Shown in pieces: positions 50,001 to 59,288 of a stretch of DNA of 64,000 nt. The translations under genes were made by a program, and so were the position numbers. Numbering within the stretch: the first letter of the stretch is position 1; every line of letters begins with the position of its first letter. Source of the stretch: Shewanella aestuarii (GTDB lineage: Bacteria; Pseudomonadota; Gammaproteobacteria; Enterobacterales; Shewanellaceae); assembly GCF_011765625.1 (NCBI RefSeq), contig NZ_CP050313.1:3158501-3222500 (forward strand), read 5' to 3'. The notes below the pieces were generated by a model, which was not told the DNA's origin, ran no database searches, and was given only the letters and a program-made list of their open reading frames with translations.

Positions 50001-50174
50001 AACATCTTCAGGTGTGGCCCCACGCAATGACACTCGCACAGAGACCATCTCAGACTCGACCGTTGGAAAGACTTCGAGTGGAATGCGCGTTGACAACGAC
50101 CCTAATCCCAGCACCAGCAGCATCAACATCAATAAATTGGCCGCCACATGATTTTTAGCAAACCAAGCAATCAT
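47040..50174 (-). CDS. RND efflux permease (HAE1/AcrB family)
   Basis: 1044 residues, the usual length, with twelve membrane segments and two large periplasmic loops. The proton-relay aspartates D395 and D396 lie in GIVVDDAIVTGENI. The N-terminus (FAKNHVAANLLMLMLLVLG and IPLEVFPTVESEMVSV) is of the branch common in marine gammaproteobacteria. It is the inner-membrane pump of a tripartite exporter; the substrate cannot be told. Its ATG overlaps the adaptor stop by four bases. Confidence 0.94.
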   Translation of the reverse strand: MIAWFAKNHVAANLLMLMLLVLGLGSLSTRIPLEVFPTVESEMVSVRVSLRGATPEDVEKGVTIRIEEAVQDLEGIKKMTSTSSESSSQVIIEIDSGFDAREVLADIKSRVDAINTFPVDAEKPIVSLAQRKREVIAVTVTGQYSEKETLEFAEVVRDELLRLDGVTQLDLSGVRNYEVSLELSQDKLRQYNLTLSEVAKAINASSTDISAGNLKTQGGDILLRSKGQAYYKDEFANIAIKSASDGTIIRLGDVANVVDGFEETPVRTRFNGQQAAFIDVYRIGQQSAIDVADKVKGYIDSRQATLPEGYSLSYWDDDSELVKNRIATLTTSAIQGGILVLLLLTLFLRPSIAIWVFIGIPVSFMGAFIFMPFFGVSLNVISLFGFILVLGIVVDDAIVTGENIYTHLKTAPSGEQAAILGTQEVAAPVTFGILTTVTAFLPMLFIEGTRGALFAQIAIVVIPVLLFSLIESKFVLPAHLKNIKLRHEKQQYNKFELFQQRFADGFEHAIIRFYQPFLRLALRHKTATLSLFISILFIIAALLATGWTKFTFFPRIPSETIRLNLTMPAGTPFEVTNGHIMRIAAKAEALQDKYRDEDGNSVIINILATTGGRGGTSNEGGVRFEITPAEKRISDITSRELLTEWRKSVGEIPGAESMSYRAETGRSSDPIDVQLSGNSIATLSEIADKVKAHLKTYPTVFDIADSLSDGKEELLIELTEQGKALGLTRQEVTSQIRSFYFGAEVQRIQRGRDDVRVMVRLPLNERESLDDLKKVLISTSQGAQVPLGHVAKMTFGKSPSSIKRVDRYRVLNVTADLDKDNTNMTVLQADLKVFLDNLVQQYPGVRHSLEGEAREQRESFGSLQWGLVFVLFMIYSLLAIPFKSYIQPLIVMSVIPFGLIGAVLGHWFMGSPLTIFSILGMLALVGVVVNDSLVLVDFINKKRADGMAIAEAVLTAGAKRFRPVMLTSLTTFIGLTPLLLEKSTQAQFLIPMAISLGFGIIFATFITLILVPVNYIVVERLKGNKVDIASFEHQLDDSFEAANR

Positions 50175-51412
50175 GATTGTGGCTCCTGACTAGTGCTAGC
50201 CTTGTGCGGTTTTGTTGGCGTAGGCGGGTTTAAATCATCAGCGCGGTTATCTTTGCTTGCCTTATCCTTCGCGGCACCGGCTACAACAACAGGCGTGCCA
50301 GAGCTAACTTGCCCCAGCGAGGTAATAACCAGTTCATCACCAGCTTGCAAACCTGAGCTGATCACTGAATCTTGGCTATTTTGCCACCTCGTTGTGACTT
50401 CACGGCGCAATAACTTTCCGTTATTAACCACATACACATAACTACCTTGATAGATGGCTTTAGTCGGAATAACTAGCACTTGGGGAAGCATTTTGCCGGC
50501 AATATTCGCACTAAGATATTGGCCAATTTTAAGTGGCATTTGTTGATTAGCTTGATAATCAAAAGGATCATCGATTTGTGCCACTACATAAAGCTGCTGC
50601 GAGTTGCTATCGATGGCACCTTCAGTGCGAATTAACTGCCCTTCCCACTTTTGCAAGCCGATTAAATCTGACTCAAAACTCACCTTTGCCACCACAGTAT
50701 TACCCTGCTCTGGCAAGTCTACTAGTGCTAAATCATTGTTATTGATGGGTAAACGGATTTCAACATAATCAGTGGCGTAAATGGTAGCCAGTTGACTATT
50801 GGTTGACACCACACGGCCTACATCAACATTTTTTTCTAAAATTCGTCCCGAATAAGGCGCAACGATTTTAGTTCGCTCTAAGGCAAGGTTAGCTTGTTCT
50901 AGTTTTGCTTGGCTTGATAGCATGGCCGCTCGCGCCGCCGCTAATTGAGGCTCACGTAACACTAATGCATTGGGTTGACGATCATTGCTTAAGCGTTGCC
51001 AATCAGCCAATGCTTGGTTAGTTCGCGCTTGTTCTTCTAATAATTGCTGCCTAGCTAACAGTAAGCCTGCTTCGGCAATTTTCACTTCCGCTTGATAGTC
51101 TCTATCATCGAGCTGAACTAACACTTCACCTTTTTCAAAAAAGCCGCCTTCACGAAAATTAGGGCTAATTGATAAGATTTGACCAGATGCTTGAGTCACT
51201 AACACACTTTGCGTACGTGGCTTAACGACCCCAAAACTGCTTACTTGAATTTGATAGTCTTGTGGCTTAACCACCTGGGTTTCCACCAACATGGCTGCAA
51301 CTTTCATCGGTTTGCCGCGATCAGAAGTGGGCGGATTTGAGGTGATCAAAGCAACTGTCGCCACCGCAATGGCAATAATGACAACGGGGATAAGGTATTT
51401 CTTATTCATCAT
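50171..51412 (-). CDS. RND efflux periplasmic adaptor subunit
   Basis: 413 residues of the membrane fusion protein family. An N-terminal membrane anchor, split biotinyl-lipoyl halves (LVTQASGQILSISPNFREGGFFEKGEVLVQLD and TKIVAPYSGRILEKNVDVGR) around a helical hairpin (about residues 105-165), and a beta-barrel domain. The C-terminus is Lys/Asp/Pro-rich. It links the pump to the outer-membrane channel encoded just upstream. Confidence 0.93.
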   Translation of the reverse strand: MMNKKYLIPVVIIAIAVATVALITSNPPTSDRGKPMKVAAMLVETQVVKPQDYQIQVSSFGVVKPRTQSVLVTQASGQILSISPNFREGGFFEKGEVLVQLDDRDYQAEVKIAEAGLLLARQQLLEEQARTNQALADWQRLSNDRQPNALVLREPQLAAARAAMLSSQAKLEQANLALERTKIVAPYSGRILEKNVDVGRVVSTNSQLATIYATDYVEIRLPINNNDLALVDLPEQGNTVVAKVSFESDLIGLQKWEGQLIRTEGAIDSNSQQLYVVAQIDDPFDYQANQQMPLKIGQYLSANIAGKMLPQVLVIPTKAIYQGSYVYVVNNGKLLRREVTTRWQNSQDSVISSGLQAGDELVITSLGQVSSGTPVVVAGAAKDKASKDNRADDLNPPTPTKPHKASTSQEPQS

Positions 51413-52796
51413 ATTTTTCTTCTTTTGTCACGCTGGCATCAAGGTCACCCCCTAATGCAAGCAGTAAACCAATACGGTTAGCAATGATTTGATTTTTTAA
51501 GCTAATGACTGAGCTTTGAGCCACAAAAGCACGATTTTGGGCATCTAACACTGTGGTGTAACTCACAAGACCACTTTGGTATTGTTCAAACGACAGGGTT
51601 TCAGCTTGTAAGGCATTGTCTTGCGCTTTTAGCGTTGATTGGTATTGCTGCTGCAAACTAGCATCAAGATCGAGGTTGTTTTCAACCACCTCAAACGCAC
51701 TAAACAAGGTACTTAAATACTGCTGCTCTTGTTGTTGCAATTTCAGTTTTTGCTGCTCGGTAAGTGACTTTAAGCGTCCAGCATTAAAAAGGGGCGCAGT
51801 AAGGCCAGCAAACACCGACCATGAGCTGTAATCACCACTGAATAAGTTGCTGACATCATTGCTTGCGCTACCAATATCAGCGCCTATTCGTAATGCGGGA
51901 TAACGCTGCTTTTGGGTAAAGGCCACTAAGGCATCTTGCGCTAATAACTGATACCACGCCGCTTGCAATTGCGGTTTACGCTTTACCAATTCGCTAGGAA
52001 CGCCCATTTTTATGCCCTGAGGCAATAAGGGTAATTGCTCATCAATTAATAAATCCCCCGCTGGATAGCCACCTAATAAACGCTCTAGCGATCGAACATC
52101 TTTGTTTAACTGACTGCGCTGCGATAACAAATTTGCGTTTTCGCTGTGGTATTCATTTTGGGTTAAATACACGTCTAATGCCGCATTTAAACCTTGTAAA
52201 TAGCCTGACTCAATGATTTCAAAATTCAGTTTGGCATTTGCTGTCCGGCGTTCAAATAACTTAACTAATTCAGTTGAGGTCACCACCTTGTAATAAGCGA
52301 TAAAGATATCGGCAACTAATGTATCTCTGGCTTGTTGGTAATTGGCTTGGGCCGTGAGTAAATTTAACTTTGAGGCTTTGGCGCTATCGGATAATTTACC
52401 CCAAATATCTAGCTCATAACTGAGGTCAAGACTGAGGCTGTTAGTGCTTAATGAAGACACATTATCGCCACGCCGAGCACTATTGGCAGACAAGCTTAAT
52501 TCAGGCCAAAAGCTGGCCTCACTCACATCAAGCTGTTGCTTTTTTAGCTCAACTTCAAGTGCCAATTGAATTAATTCTTGATTGGTATTAAGGCCAATGC
52601 TGATGAGTTCTAATAACTGTTCAGTGGCAATTGAAGTTACCCAAGGTTGATTGTCTTTTAACGATTTTGCATCTGTGTGCCACGATACCGGTAATGTAGG
52701 CTCAACCAAAGGCTGATTAACATAAGATGAACTACTGCAAGCGGATAAAATGAATAGCGAAGTTGCAACCGCCACTAGCGTATAGCGTGTTTTCAT
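51402..52796 (-). CDS. RND efflux outer-membrane channel lipoprotein (TolC/NodT family)
   Basis: About 464 residues from the ATG at 52796, which yields a clean lipoprotein signal (LFILSA | C20); an ATG at 52811 would add five residues. Two repeated outer-membrane-efflux domains with long helices follow (LSANSARRGDNV, LSYELDIWGKLSD, and AFEVVENNLDLDASLQQQ). First gene of the operon outer-membrane channel - adaptor - pump, overlapping the adaptor start by 11 bases. No local regulator was found. Confidence 0.93.
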   Translation of the reverse strand: MKTRYTLVAVATSLFILSACSSSSYVNQPLVEPTLPVSWHTDAKSLKDNQPWVTSIATEQLLELISIGLNTNQELIQLALEVELKKQQLDVSEASFWPELSLSANSARRGDNVSSLSTNSLSLDLSYELDIWGKLSDSAKASKLNLLTAQANYQQARDTLVADIFIAYYKVVTSTELVKLFERRTANAKLNFEIIESGYLQGLNAALDVYLTQNEYHSENANLLSQRSQLNKDVRSLERLLGGYPAGDLLIDEQLPLLPQGIKMGVPSELVKRKPQLQAAWYQLLAQDALVAFTQKQRYPALRIGADIGSASNDVSNLFSGDYSSWSVFAGLTAPLFNAGRLKSLTEQQKLKLQQQEQQYLSTLFSAFEVVENNLDLDASLQQQYQSTLKAQDNALQAETLSFEQYQSGLVSYTTVLDAQNRAFVAQSSVISLKNQIIANRIGLLLALGGDLDASVTKEEKYDE

Positions 52797-52811
52797 GAAC
52801 TGGAAATCCAT

Positions 52812-53238
52812 TTTTGTGTATTATTTTCAATATGACTTTTCTGTTACGTATTGGATTGTAATGAGATCACTATTTAAATAACACTGCCAAACTGTAACTT
52901 TGCATAGCTTTACACAGGTAAGACTAAATTAACTTATCAGTTCTTTAATGAGATAAGGTACGCAGCACAATTTAGGGAGTGAGAATAAATTATCGTAACA
53001 AAATAATCGGATATTAATTTATCAAAACACACAAACCACTTTATTCGCTTTGAATATTCACCATACCCCAAATAGCTATTTTATATCGCACTGATAATGG
53101 CCTAATGACCATAAACGTTAGAGAGTGTTTGCGCTTAATAATTCATTGTTTTTATTTTGTACTATACTCATTTGTAATAACAAAATGATAATAACAGACA
53201 ACATTTTGTGCCTTTCTCTGTTGATTTTTGGGTGCTTT
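52812..53238. other. Divergent intergenic region before the RND operon and the PhnD-like gene
   Basis: About 427 bases, AT-rich, with no convincing gene; a frame from 53125 that would extend the PhnD-like protein lacks a signal peptide at its N-terminus and is not used. It presumably carries both promoters. An inverted repeat near the right end is listed separately. Confidence 0.5.
53180..53209. repeat. Inverted repeat upstream of the PhnD-like gene
   Basis: ACAAAATG (53180-53187) and CATTTTGT (53202-53209) form a perfect 8-base inverted repeat with a 14-base centre, ending 29 bases before the ATG at 53239. It could be an operator or a leader hairpin. No T run follows, so it is not a terminator. 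Confidence 0.4.
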
Positions 53239-54078
53239 ATGAAAAAAATCGCCATAATTATTCTTTGTGCAATAAGTATTATCTGCACCAAAACTTACGC
53301 TGAACAAGCAGAAAAAGTATACAGTTTTGGTGTGGTCCCTCAATTTGAATCTATCAAGATACACCAGATTTGGCGACCGATCCTCGATATTTTAGAGCAA
53401 GAAACAGGTTATAAATTTAACCTGGTAGGATCATCTAATATTTCAAAGTTTGAACAGGAATTCTCGCAAGGGAAATTCGATTTCGCTTACATGAATCCCT
53501 ACCACATGGTCATGGCAAATGATTACGCAGGATACTTGCCAATTGTTAGAGATAATGGGCGCATGCTATATGGTATTTTGGTCGTAAAAAAAGACAGTGA
53601 CATCACGACTCCAGCCCAACTTAATGGTCAAACAATTGCGTTCCCATCACCTAATGCTCTAGGTGCATCATTACTTATGCGTCAAGAATTGCAGGACAAT
53701 TTTGGGGTGTCATTCAACTCTAATTATGTAAAAACCCATGATTCAGTTTACATAAATGTATTACTTGGTGAAGCGGCTGCTGGCGGCGGGGTACAAAAAA
53801 CGTTAAATAACCAAAAACCACAATTTAAAGAGGCGCTAAGAATAATACATAAAACCCAAGAGGTGGTGCCACACCCAATAGCAGTATTACCCAGTGTACC
53901 CGTTGAAGTCGTCAATCGAGTACGGGAGGCATTGTTAAAAATAGGTGGGTTAGAGCAAGGTAGGCAATTACTTGAAGAGATCCCCATGAAAAAAATCGGC
54001 CCTGCAAACATGGATGAATACATTACCCTTAAGGAAATTGACTTAGACCGATTCTATGTAGCGCCTGCGACTCAATGA
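53239..54078 (+). CDS. PhnD-like periplasmic binding protein, coupled to a diguanylate cyclase
   Basis: 279 residues from the ATG at 53239, which gives a proper signal peptide (cleavage near TYA). The fold is that of phosphate/phosphite/phosphonate ABC binding proteins (SFGVVPQFESIKIHQIWRPI, FDFAYMNPYHMVMAND, LNGQTIAFPSPNALGASLLM). No ABC ATPase or permease is nearby. Its stop overlaps the ATG of a membrane diguanylate cyclase by four bases. It is therefore probably a sensor subunit that presents a ligand to that enzyme rather than a transporter part. The ligand is unknown. Confidence 0.87.
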   Translation: MKKIAIIILCAISIICTKTYAEQAEKVYSFGVVPQFESIKIHQIWRPILDILEQETGYKFNLVGSSNISKFEQEFSQGKFDFAYMNPYHMVMANDYAGYLPIVRDNGRMLYGILVVKKDSDITTPAQLNGQTIAFPSPNALGASLLMRQELQDNFGVSFNSNYVKTHDSVYINVLLGEAAAGGGVQKTLNNQKPQFKEALRIIHKTQEVVPHPIAVLPSVPVEVVNRVREALLKIGGLEQGRQLLEEIPMKKIGPANMDEYITLKEIDLDRFYVAPATQ

Positions 54079-55589
54079 GCATCAAATTTAAGCTAGCCAT
54101 TCCGCCTTTATTAGGCTTAATGTTAGTCATTGCTTTCATTCAAGTATTTTGGCAACCACAACAGCTAGCGTCAGCTAAAATAAAATATGAAAATCATATC
54201 AACGAATTGCTTGATATCACTGCAGTGGTCATGGTTCCGCATATTTTAGAAAAAGACCTTGGGTCTCTGTTTTCTACCCTAGAAATGCTAGAAAAAAATT
54301 ATGCCAACCATTGGTACAATATTACTTTCTTTAATCAAAACAACAGAAAAATCTACCCGTTGTTTAGGAATGACACTGACACAGCTAAACTCAATAGTGA
54401 ATTTATTCAAATTAATTACCCTATTAAACTAACTGGTGAACCTCTAGGTTTCATCGTGTTTGAGGCCGATTGGGGTAAAGAAAAAACACTTATACTAAAA
54501 AATATCAGTGCCATACAAAATGTCATTATTTACATGATTATTTTGATTATCGCTATCTCTACACTCAGCCAATTCCAGCTCATTTATCGGCCGTTAAAAA
54601 AACTCAGTCGTGCAGCAAACAAAATCGAAAATGGCGACTTTAATACAGAACTACCGCGGTTAACCAAAGATGAACTGGGCGAACTCACTAAATCGTTTAG
54701 CGCTATGCAACAAGAGTTAGCCTTCAAGAATAAGACGCTTGATCATCATGCAATTATCAGCATGACAGATATCGATGGCGTGATCACTTATGTGAATGAC
54801 AACTTTATAAAAATCAGTGGCTATACAGAAAAAGAAATAATAGGTAGCACACACAACTTGGTTAGCTCAAATAGATATAGTCCTGAGTTTTACCAAAATA
54901 TGTGGCAAAGCCTCAAGCAGGGAGATGTTTGGCATGGCGAAATATGCAATTTGACAAAATCTGGGGTTGAATATTGGGTAAACTCCACGATAGTGCCATT
55001 TTTAAACAACCAAGGTAAACCTGAACGCTATTTATCTATCAAAACCGATATAACCAAACAGAAATTGGCCCAAGAAAAACTCAAGCATCTGGCAAACCAT
55101 GATGCACTAACCAGTCTTCCAACACGAAGATTGTGTTTAGAAAACCTAACTAAAGCACTATCGATGGCCAAACGAGATAACAGCATTGTTGGTATCATGT
55201 TTATTGATCTTGATGGTTTTAAAGCTGTGAATGACACCTTAGGCCACGATGCAGGAGACTTATTACTTATTGGGGTATCTGAAAGATTGCTCAAGTGCAC
55301 TCGTGAAATGGACACTGTAGCGCGAGTCGGTGGTGATGAGTTCATCATCATATTATCTCGAGCTTATCATCGTGATAACGTAGAAGCCGTTGCAACAAAA
55401 ATTATTGATACTTTAACAGAGCCATTCAACCTCAATGAACAAACAGCCCAGATTGGCGCAAGTATTGGTATTGCTCTTTACCCAAATAACGGCCATGGTG
55501 CAGAAGAGTTGATTAAATGCGCTGATGAGATGATGTATGCTGTTAAACGAAAAGGGAAAAACAACTTTTCATTTTTCGATGATATCTAA
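54075..55589 (+). CDS. Membrane diguanylate cyclase (periplasmic sensor, HAMP, PAS, GGDEF)
   Basis: 504 residues. Membrane segments lie about 7-26 and 148-170, with a periplasmic domain of about 120 residues between. HAMP about 170-220, PAS about 225-335 (GVITYVNDNFIKISGYTEKEI), and GGDEF about 345-504. The active motif is intact at 419-423, and an inhibitory RxxD (410-413) stands exactly five residues before it, so synthesis with product inhibition is expected. The tight coupling to the PhnD-like gene suggests ligand-controlled c-di-GMP production. Confidence 0.93.
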   Translation: MSIKFKLAIPPLLGLMLVIAFIQVFWQPQQLASAKIKYENHINELLDITAVVMVPHILEKDLGSLFSTLEMLEKNYANHWYNITFFNQNNRKIYPLFRNDTDTAKLNSEFIQINYPIKLTGEPLGFIVFEADWGKEKTLILKNISAIQNVIIYMIILIIAISTLSQFQLIYRPLKKLSRAANKIENGDFNTELPRLTKDELGELTKSFSAMQQELAFKNKTLDHHAIISMTDIDGVITYVNDNFIKISGYTEKEIIGSTHNLVSSNRYSPEFYQNMWQSLKQGDVWHGEICNLTKSGVEYWVNSTIVPFLNNQGKPERYLSIKTDITKQKLAQEKLKHLANHDALTSLPTRRLCLENLTKALSMAKRDNSIVGIMFIDLDGFKAVNDTLGHDAGDLLLIGVSERLLKCTREMDTVARVGGDEFIIILSRAYHRDNVEAVATKIIDTLTEPFNLNEQTAQIGASIGIALYPNNGHGAEELIKCADEMMYAVKRKGKNNFSFFDDI

Positions 55590-55888
55590 CCTCCTCTGTT
55601 ACAAGTGTATTAAACAGTCAATTAATAATATATGGAAATACTTTTAAGATGTTACTTTACAACTACCTCGCTAAATCTCTATTAAAAATTCCATCCCATA
55701 ATACCTATCTCGGTAAATAAGTAACAGAAATAGTAAGGAAAACATCTGATAACAAGGCAAAAATTTCGATAAATAGCTATTCCCTACTCGAAAAATTCAA
55801 CGCCGTGATTAAGTGATTTAACAGATAAACTTGTACATTTAACAAGCTAGAATGAGCAGTTATTTATCATGTTTGATATTACTTCTGA

Positions 55889-58800
55889 CTAACTATGATG
55901 TTTGCTCCACAGTTCAGCAAACTTATCTGCGGGAACCGCAGGACTAAACAAATAGCCTTGCATTTCTTCACAACCATTTTCTAACATAAACAATTTCTGG
56001 GTTTCGGTTTCGACTCCTTCTGCGATAACACTAAACCCAAGACTGTGTGACATCGCTATAATCGCTTTCACAATAGCAGCATCTTCTTTATCCTCAGGTA
56101 ACCCCATAACAAAAGACCGATCAATTTTAAGTTTATCTATCTTAAATCGTTTTAAATAAGTCAGTGATGAATAGTCTGTTCCAAAATCATCTATCGCCAC
56201 TCCAACACCCAGAGCTCTGAGTGCTTTTAATGTATCAACAGCTAACTCAGCTTGTTGCATGACCGAGCTTTCTGTTATCTCTAATATCAGGTGGTTGGGA
56301 TTAATCCCAGTATCATTTAGTACTTTTTTTACGCTATCGACCAACAAACCTGAGGTAATTTGTTTACCTGAAATATTCACCGACATTCTAATAGAAGGTA
56401 ACCCTTGTGCCTTCCATAGGTTCATCTGTTGGCAGGCTGTAATTAATGACCATTTACCAATTTCTTCAATCAGCCCATTCTCTTCTGCCGCTGGAATAAA
56501 TTTTGCTGGTGAAATCATGCCTAATTGTGGATGCGTCCAACGAGCTAGAGCCTCTACGCCAACAATACGATTGGTACTTAAATCAATTTGAGGCTGATAA
56601 TGCAATTCAAACTGCAACTCTTTCATTGCTTGAAAAAGGTTGTTTCCAATAGAAAAACGTTCTGTCGCTTCTATGCTTTGGCTCTCATCATAAAAAACAA
56701 CTTGGGAGCCACCATCACGCTTAGCTTTATACATTGCAGTATCGGCATTTTTAACTAGTTCGGTAATTGTTTCACCATCATCAGGATACACCGCAACCCC
56801 AACACTGAATGAAACATACAGTTCGTTATGATTAATGATAAAGGGAGTTTTGAAGCTATCTAAAAGACTATTTGCGGCGTTTAATATACTATTTTTACCA
56901 TTCACACCTTCAAAAATAATAGTGAACTCATCACCACCAAGTCTAGATATGGTGTCTGAAGCGCGTCTATCCTCCATTAGTCGCTTGGTAACCGCAACGA
57001 GTAAAGCATCACCTACAGGGTGACCTAGTGAGTCGTTGATCTGCTTAAAACGATCTAAATCCATAAAAAACAAAGCTAACTTACAGCGCTTACGCTTAGC
57101 AACCGCCATAGCATGTTCCAAAGTCATGTTGAAAAGCATACGGTTGGGTAAATCTGTTAAAGAATCATGTTGTGCAATATATTCAAGTCGCTGCTCTGAC
57201 TCTTTCATATGTGTAATATCTGAAAAAACAGCAACATAGTTAACTACATTCGCATTTTCATCAGTAACTTTATTAATGCTAACCCACTTTGGAAATACAC
57301 TGCCATCCTTGCGCCTATCCCATATTTCACCTCGCCATTTTCCTCTAGTCTTAATTTGATGCCACATTTCACGATAAAAATCTTTATCATGGTGTCCTGA
57401 TGAACAAAAATCTGGACTCAACCCTAGCACTTCATCTTCGTCATACCCTGTAATGTTTGTATAAGCATTATTAACCGCAATGATACGGTTGGTTTTATCT
57501 GTTATGAGAACTCCTTCAGTGGTATTTTCAAAAACCGCAGCCGCCAACAGAACACGCTGTTCAGTTTGACGCAAATGAGTTATATCTTGCACTGTACCCG
57601 ATAACATTAAAGACTGGTTTTGATCATCAAAAGTAACCTCACCAATTAAATGAACAATGCGTTCTTCTCCATTTATCTCAGCTAACATACAATCCAACGC
57701 AAAGCCCTGCTGTTTGTTGATGGCGTCATTAAAGGCATTGCGAACCAGATCTTTATCTTTTGGATGTATCCTATCAATAAAACTGTCAAGCGTTAGGTGA
57801 TTAACGCCACCAGGAAAACCCAAAATGATTTGAGTTTGCTTTGAGCATTCAAATTGTTGCTCTTTAACTAACCACTCCCAATGCCCCAAATGTGCCACTT
57901 TCTGCGCGTTCATCAATTGTTGTTGGCTTTTTATTAGCGATAGTTCGTTTTTTAATCGACCACTAATATCTCGAATGACAATGATGCCACAGACGTCAGC
58001 GACATCTACTCGGCTAAGATTAATTTCAACGGGAATTTGTTGCCCTGCTTTTGACAACACAAATAAGCTTTTCAGTTCTGTTATACGACTCGAAGCAGAG
58101 TGTTTTACAAAAGTCTTAATTTTTGCAGCATATTGATTGCGCTGCTCAGGGAGCATCAATTGCACAGCCTGCATGCCCGAAAGTTCAGCATGGCTATAGC
58201 CTAATAACCGCTGCGCCTGTTTTGATGCACGCAAAATTTTACCGTCGCGATTAAAACTCAGCACAGCATCCGGCATCGACTTTAATAGATTATCAAGAAT
58301 GCCATAAGCTTCTTGAATGCGTTGATTGACTTTGATAAATCGGATCAGTATGCCGCTAAAAATAAACATCACTGGAATAGCTAAGATACTAAACAATAAG
58401 AATTGAGTGGTTTCTTTAATCTTTTGAGTCGTGAAGTGACGAGTCTCTTCCGCTCGAGCCAAAGCCCTTTCTTTCAAAAAAGCTAACGCAATAAAAGCTG
58501 GCTCATCATCTACTTTTACCACCTTATCTATTTGAGCTATGGTCTGTCCATTTGCAATACCAAGCGTTACCAATTCAAGGTTAGCCTCGTATTGTTCCAC
58601 AACGTTTTTAATGTCTAAAATAGCTTGCTCTTCAGCAGCTGAATTTACAAACTGGTGGTATGAATAAAGAGAATGTTTAAATTTTTGTATACTTTCCTTC
58701 GCACTATCAAGATAGGAGGGGTTATGGCGTAAAACATAATTTTTAAAATGATGAATCAGTCCACCAAACCCTATTGAGTGATGGATTTCCTCCAAAATTT

Positions 58801-58966
58801 CAATCTCTTTGACTGTTTGTTGGCTATAATCAACCCAAAAATTTTGTACTTGATTGATTTTTGCCACCCCCTCTTTGGCAAAAAACACCCACGACAAGCT
58901 AAGCAAAGCCGTGATAGATAGGATAGCCATCAAATTTAATTTGAATCTTTTGCTATTATTTTTCAT
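55889..58966 (-). CDS. Membrane sensor with three PAS domains, GGDEF and EAL
   Basis: About 1025 residues from the ATG at 58966 (a GTG at 58972 is the alternative). Membrane segments at about 11-30 and 189-210 flank a helical periplasmic sensor. PAS domains lie about 220-335, 355-465 and 475-590. GGDEF motif 677-681 with an RxxD I-site five residues before it. EAL domain from about 775 with EALAR (805-809), ITES, DDFGTDYSSL, KIDRSF and AEGVET all present. Both making and breaking of c-di-GMP look possible. It is convergent with the diguanylate cyclase. Confidence 0.94.
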   Translation of the reverse strand: MKNNSKRFKLNLMAILSITALLSLSWVFFAKEGVAKINQVQNFWVDYSQQTVKEIEILEEIHHSIGFGGLIHHFKNYVLRHNPSYLDSAKESIQKFKHSLYSYHQFVNSAAEEQAILDIKNVVEQYEANLELVTLGIANGQTIAQIDKVVKVDDEPAFIALAFLKERALARAEETRHFTTQKIKETTQFLLFSILAIPVMFIFSGILIRFIKVNQRIQEAYGILDNLLKSMPDAVLSFNRDGKILRASKQAQRLLGYSHAELSGMQAVQLMLPEQRNQYAAKIKTFVKHSASSRITELKSLFVLSKAGQQIPVEINLSRVDVADVCGIIVIRDISGRLKNELSLIKSQQQLMNAQKVAHLGHWEWLVKEQQFECSKQTQIILGFPGGVNHLTLDSFIDRIHPKDKDLVRNAFNDAINKQQGFALDCMLAEINGEERIVHLIGEVTFDDQNQSLMLSGTVQDITHLRQTEQRVLLAAAVFENTTEGVLITDKTNRIIAVNNAYTNITGYDEDEVLGLSPDFCSSGHHDKDFYREMWHQIKTRGKWRGEIWDRRKDGSVFPKWVSINKVTDENANVVNYVAVFSDITHMKESEQRLEYIAQHDSLTDLPNRMLFNMTLEHAMAVAKRKRCKLALFFMDLDRFKQINDSLGHPVGDALLVAVTKRLMEDRRASDTISRLGGDEFTIIFEGVNGKNSILNAANSLLDSFKTPFIINHNELYVSFSVGVAVYPDDGETITELVKNADTAMYKAKRDGGSQVVFYDESQSIEATERFSIGNNLFQAMKELQFELHYQPQIDLSTNRIVGVEALARWTHPQLGMISPAKFIPAAEENGLIEEIGKWSLITACQQMNLWKAQGLPSIRMSVNISGKQITSGLLVDSVKKVLNDTGINPNHLILEITESSVMQQAELAVDTLKALRALGVGVAIDDFGTDYSSLTYLKRFKIDKLKIDRSFVMGLPEDKEDAAIVKAIIAMSHSLGFSVIAEGVETETQKLFMLENGCEEMQGYLFSPAVPADKFAELWSKHHS

Positions 58967-59288
58967 CGTCACTCAGCATAAAAGTTTTTAGAACACTAAA
59001 AAATAAACGCGATAGGGGTTTATTGCACAGTTTTGATCAGCAACACATTTAATGACTTTGATATCAACCTTATGGTCATATCGTTTAAAGTTGACAAAGT
59101 TAATGCGTTGACTTTTTTACAAGTATAGACATGGATCAAACTTATGGATGAATATTTTTTCCACAAACAAAGCCGATACCAAAGTTGTGATGTCCGAGTC
59201 GTCATGGTCAATATTTCAACCTCATCAATAAAAAATGTCTAAGCCAAATACCCTCTAAATTGCAGCTGAATCAGCCTTGCCAATTAGC
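58967..59288. other. Intergenic stretch without a recognisable gene
   Basis: 322 bases upstream of the GGDEF-EAL gene and downstream of the prepilin gene. AT-rich; a 63-codon minus-strand frame is not credible. No terminator hairpin stood out behind the prepilin. Confidence 0.55.

Noticed and set aside
59020..59211. A 63-codon minus-strand frame near the GGDEF-EAL gene.
   Set aside because: Low-complexity reading of AT-rich intergenic DNA, without a domain or ribosome site.
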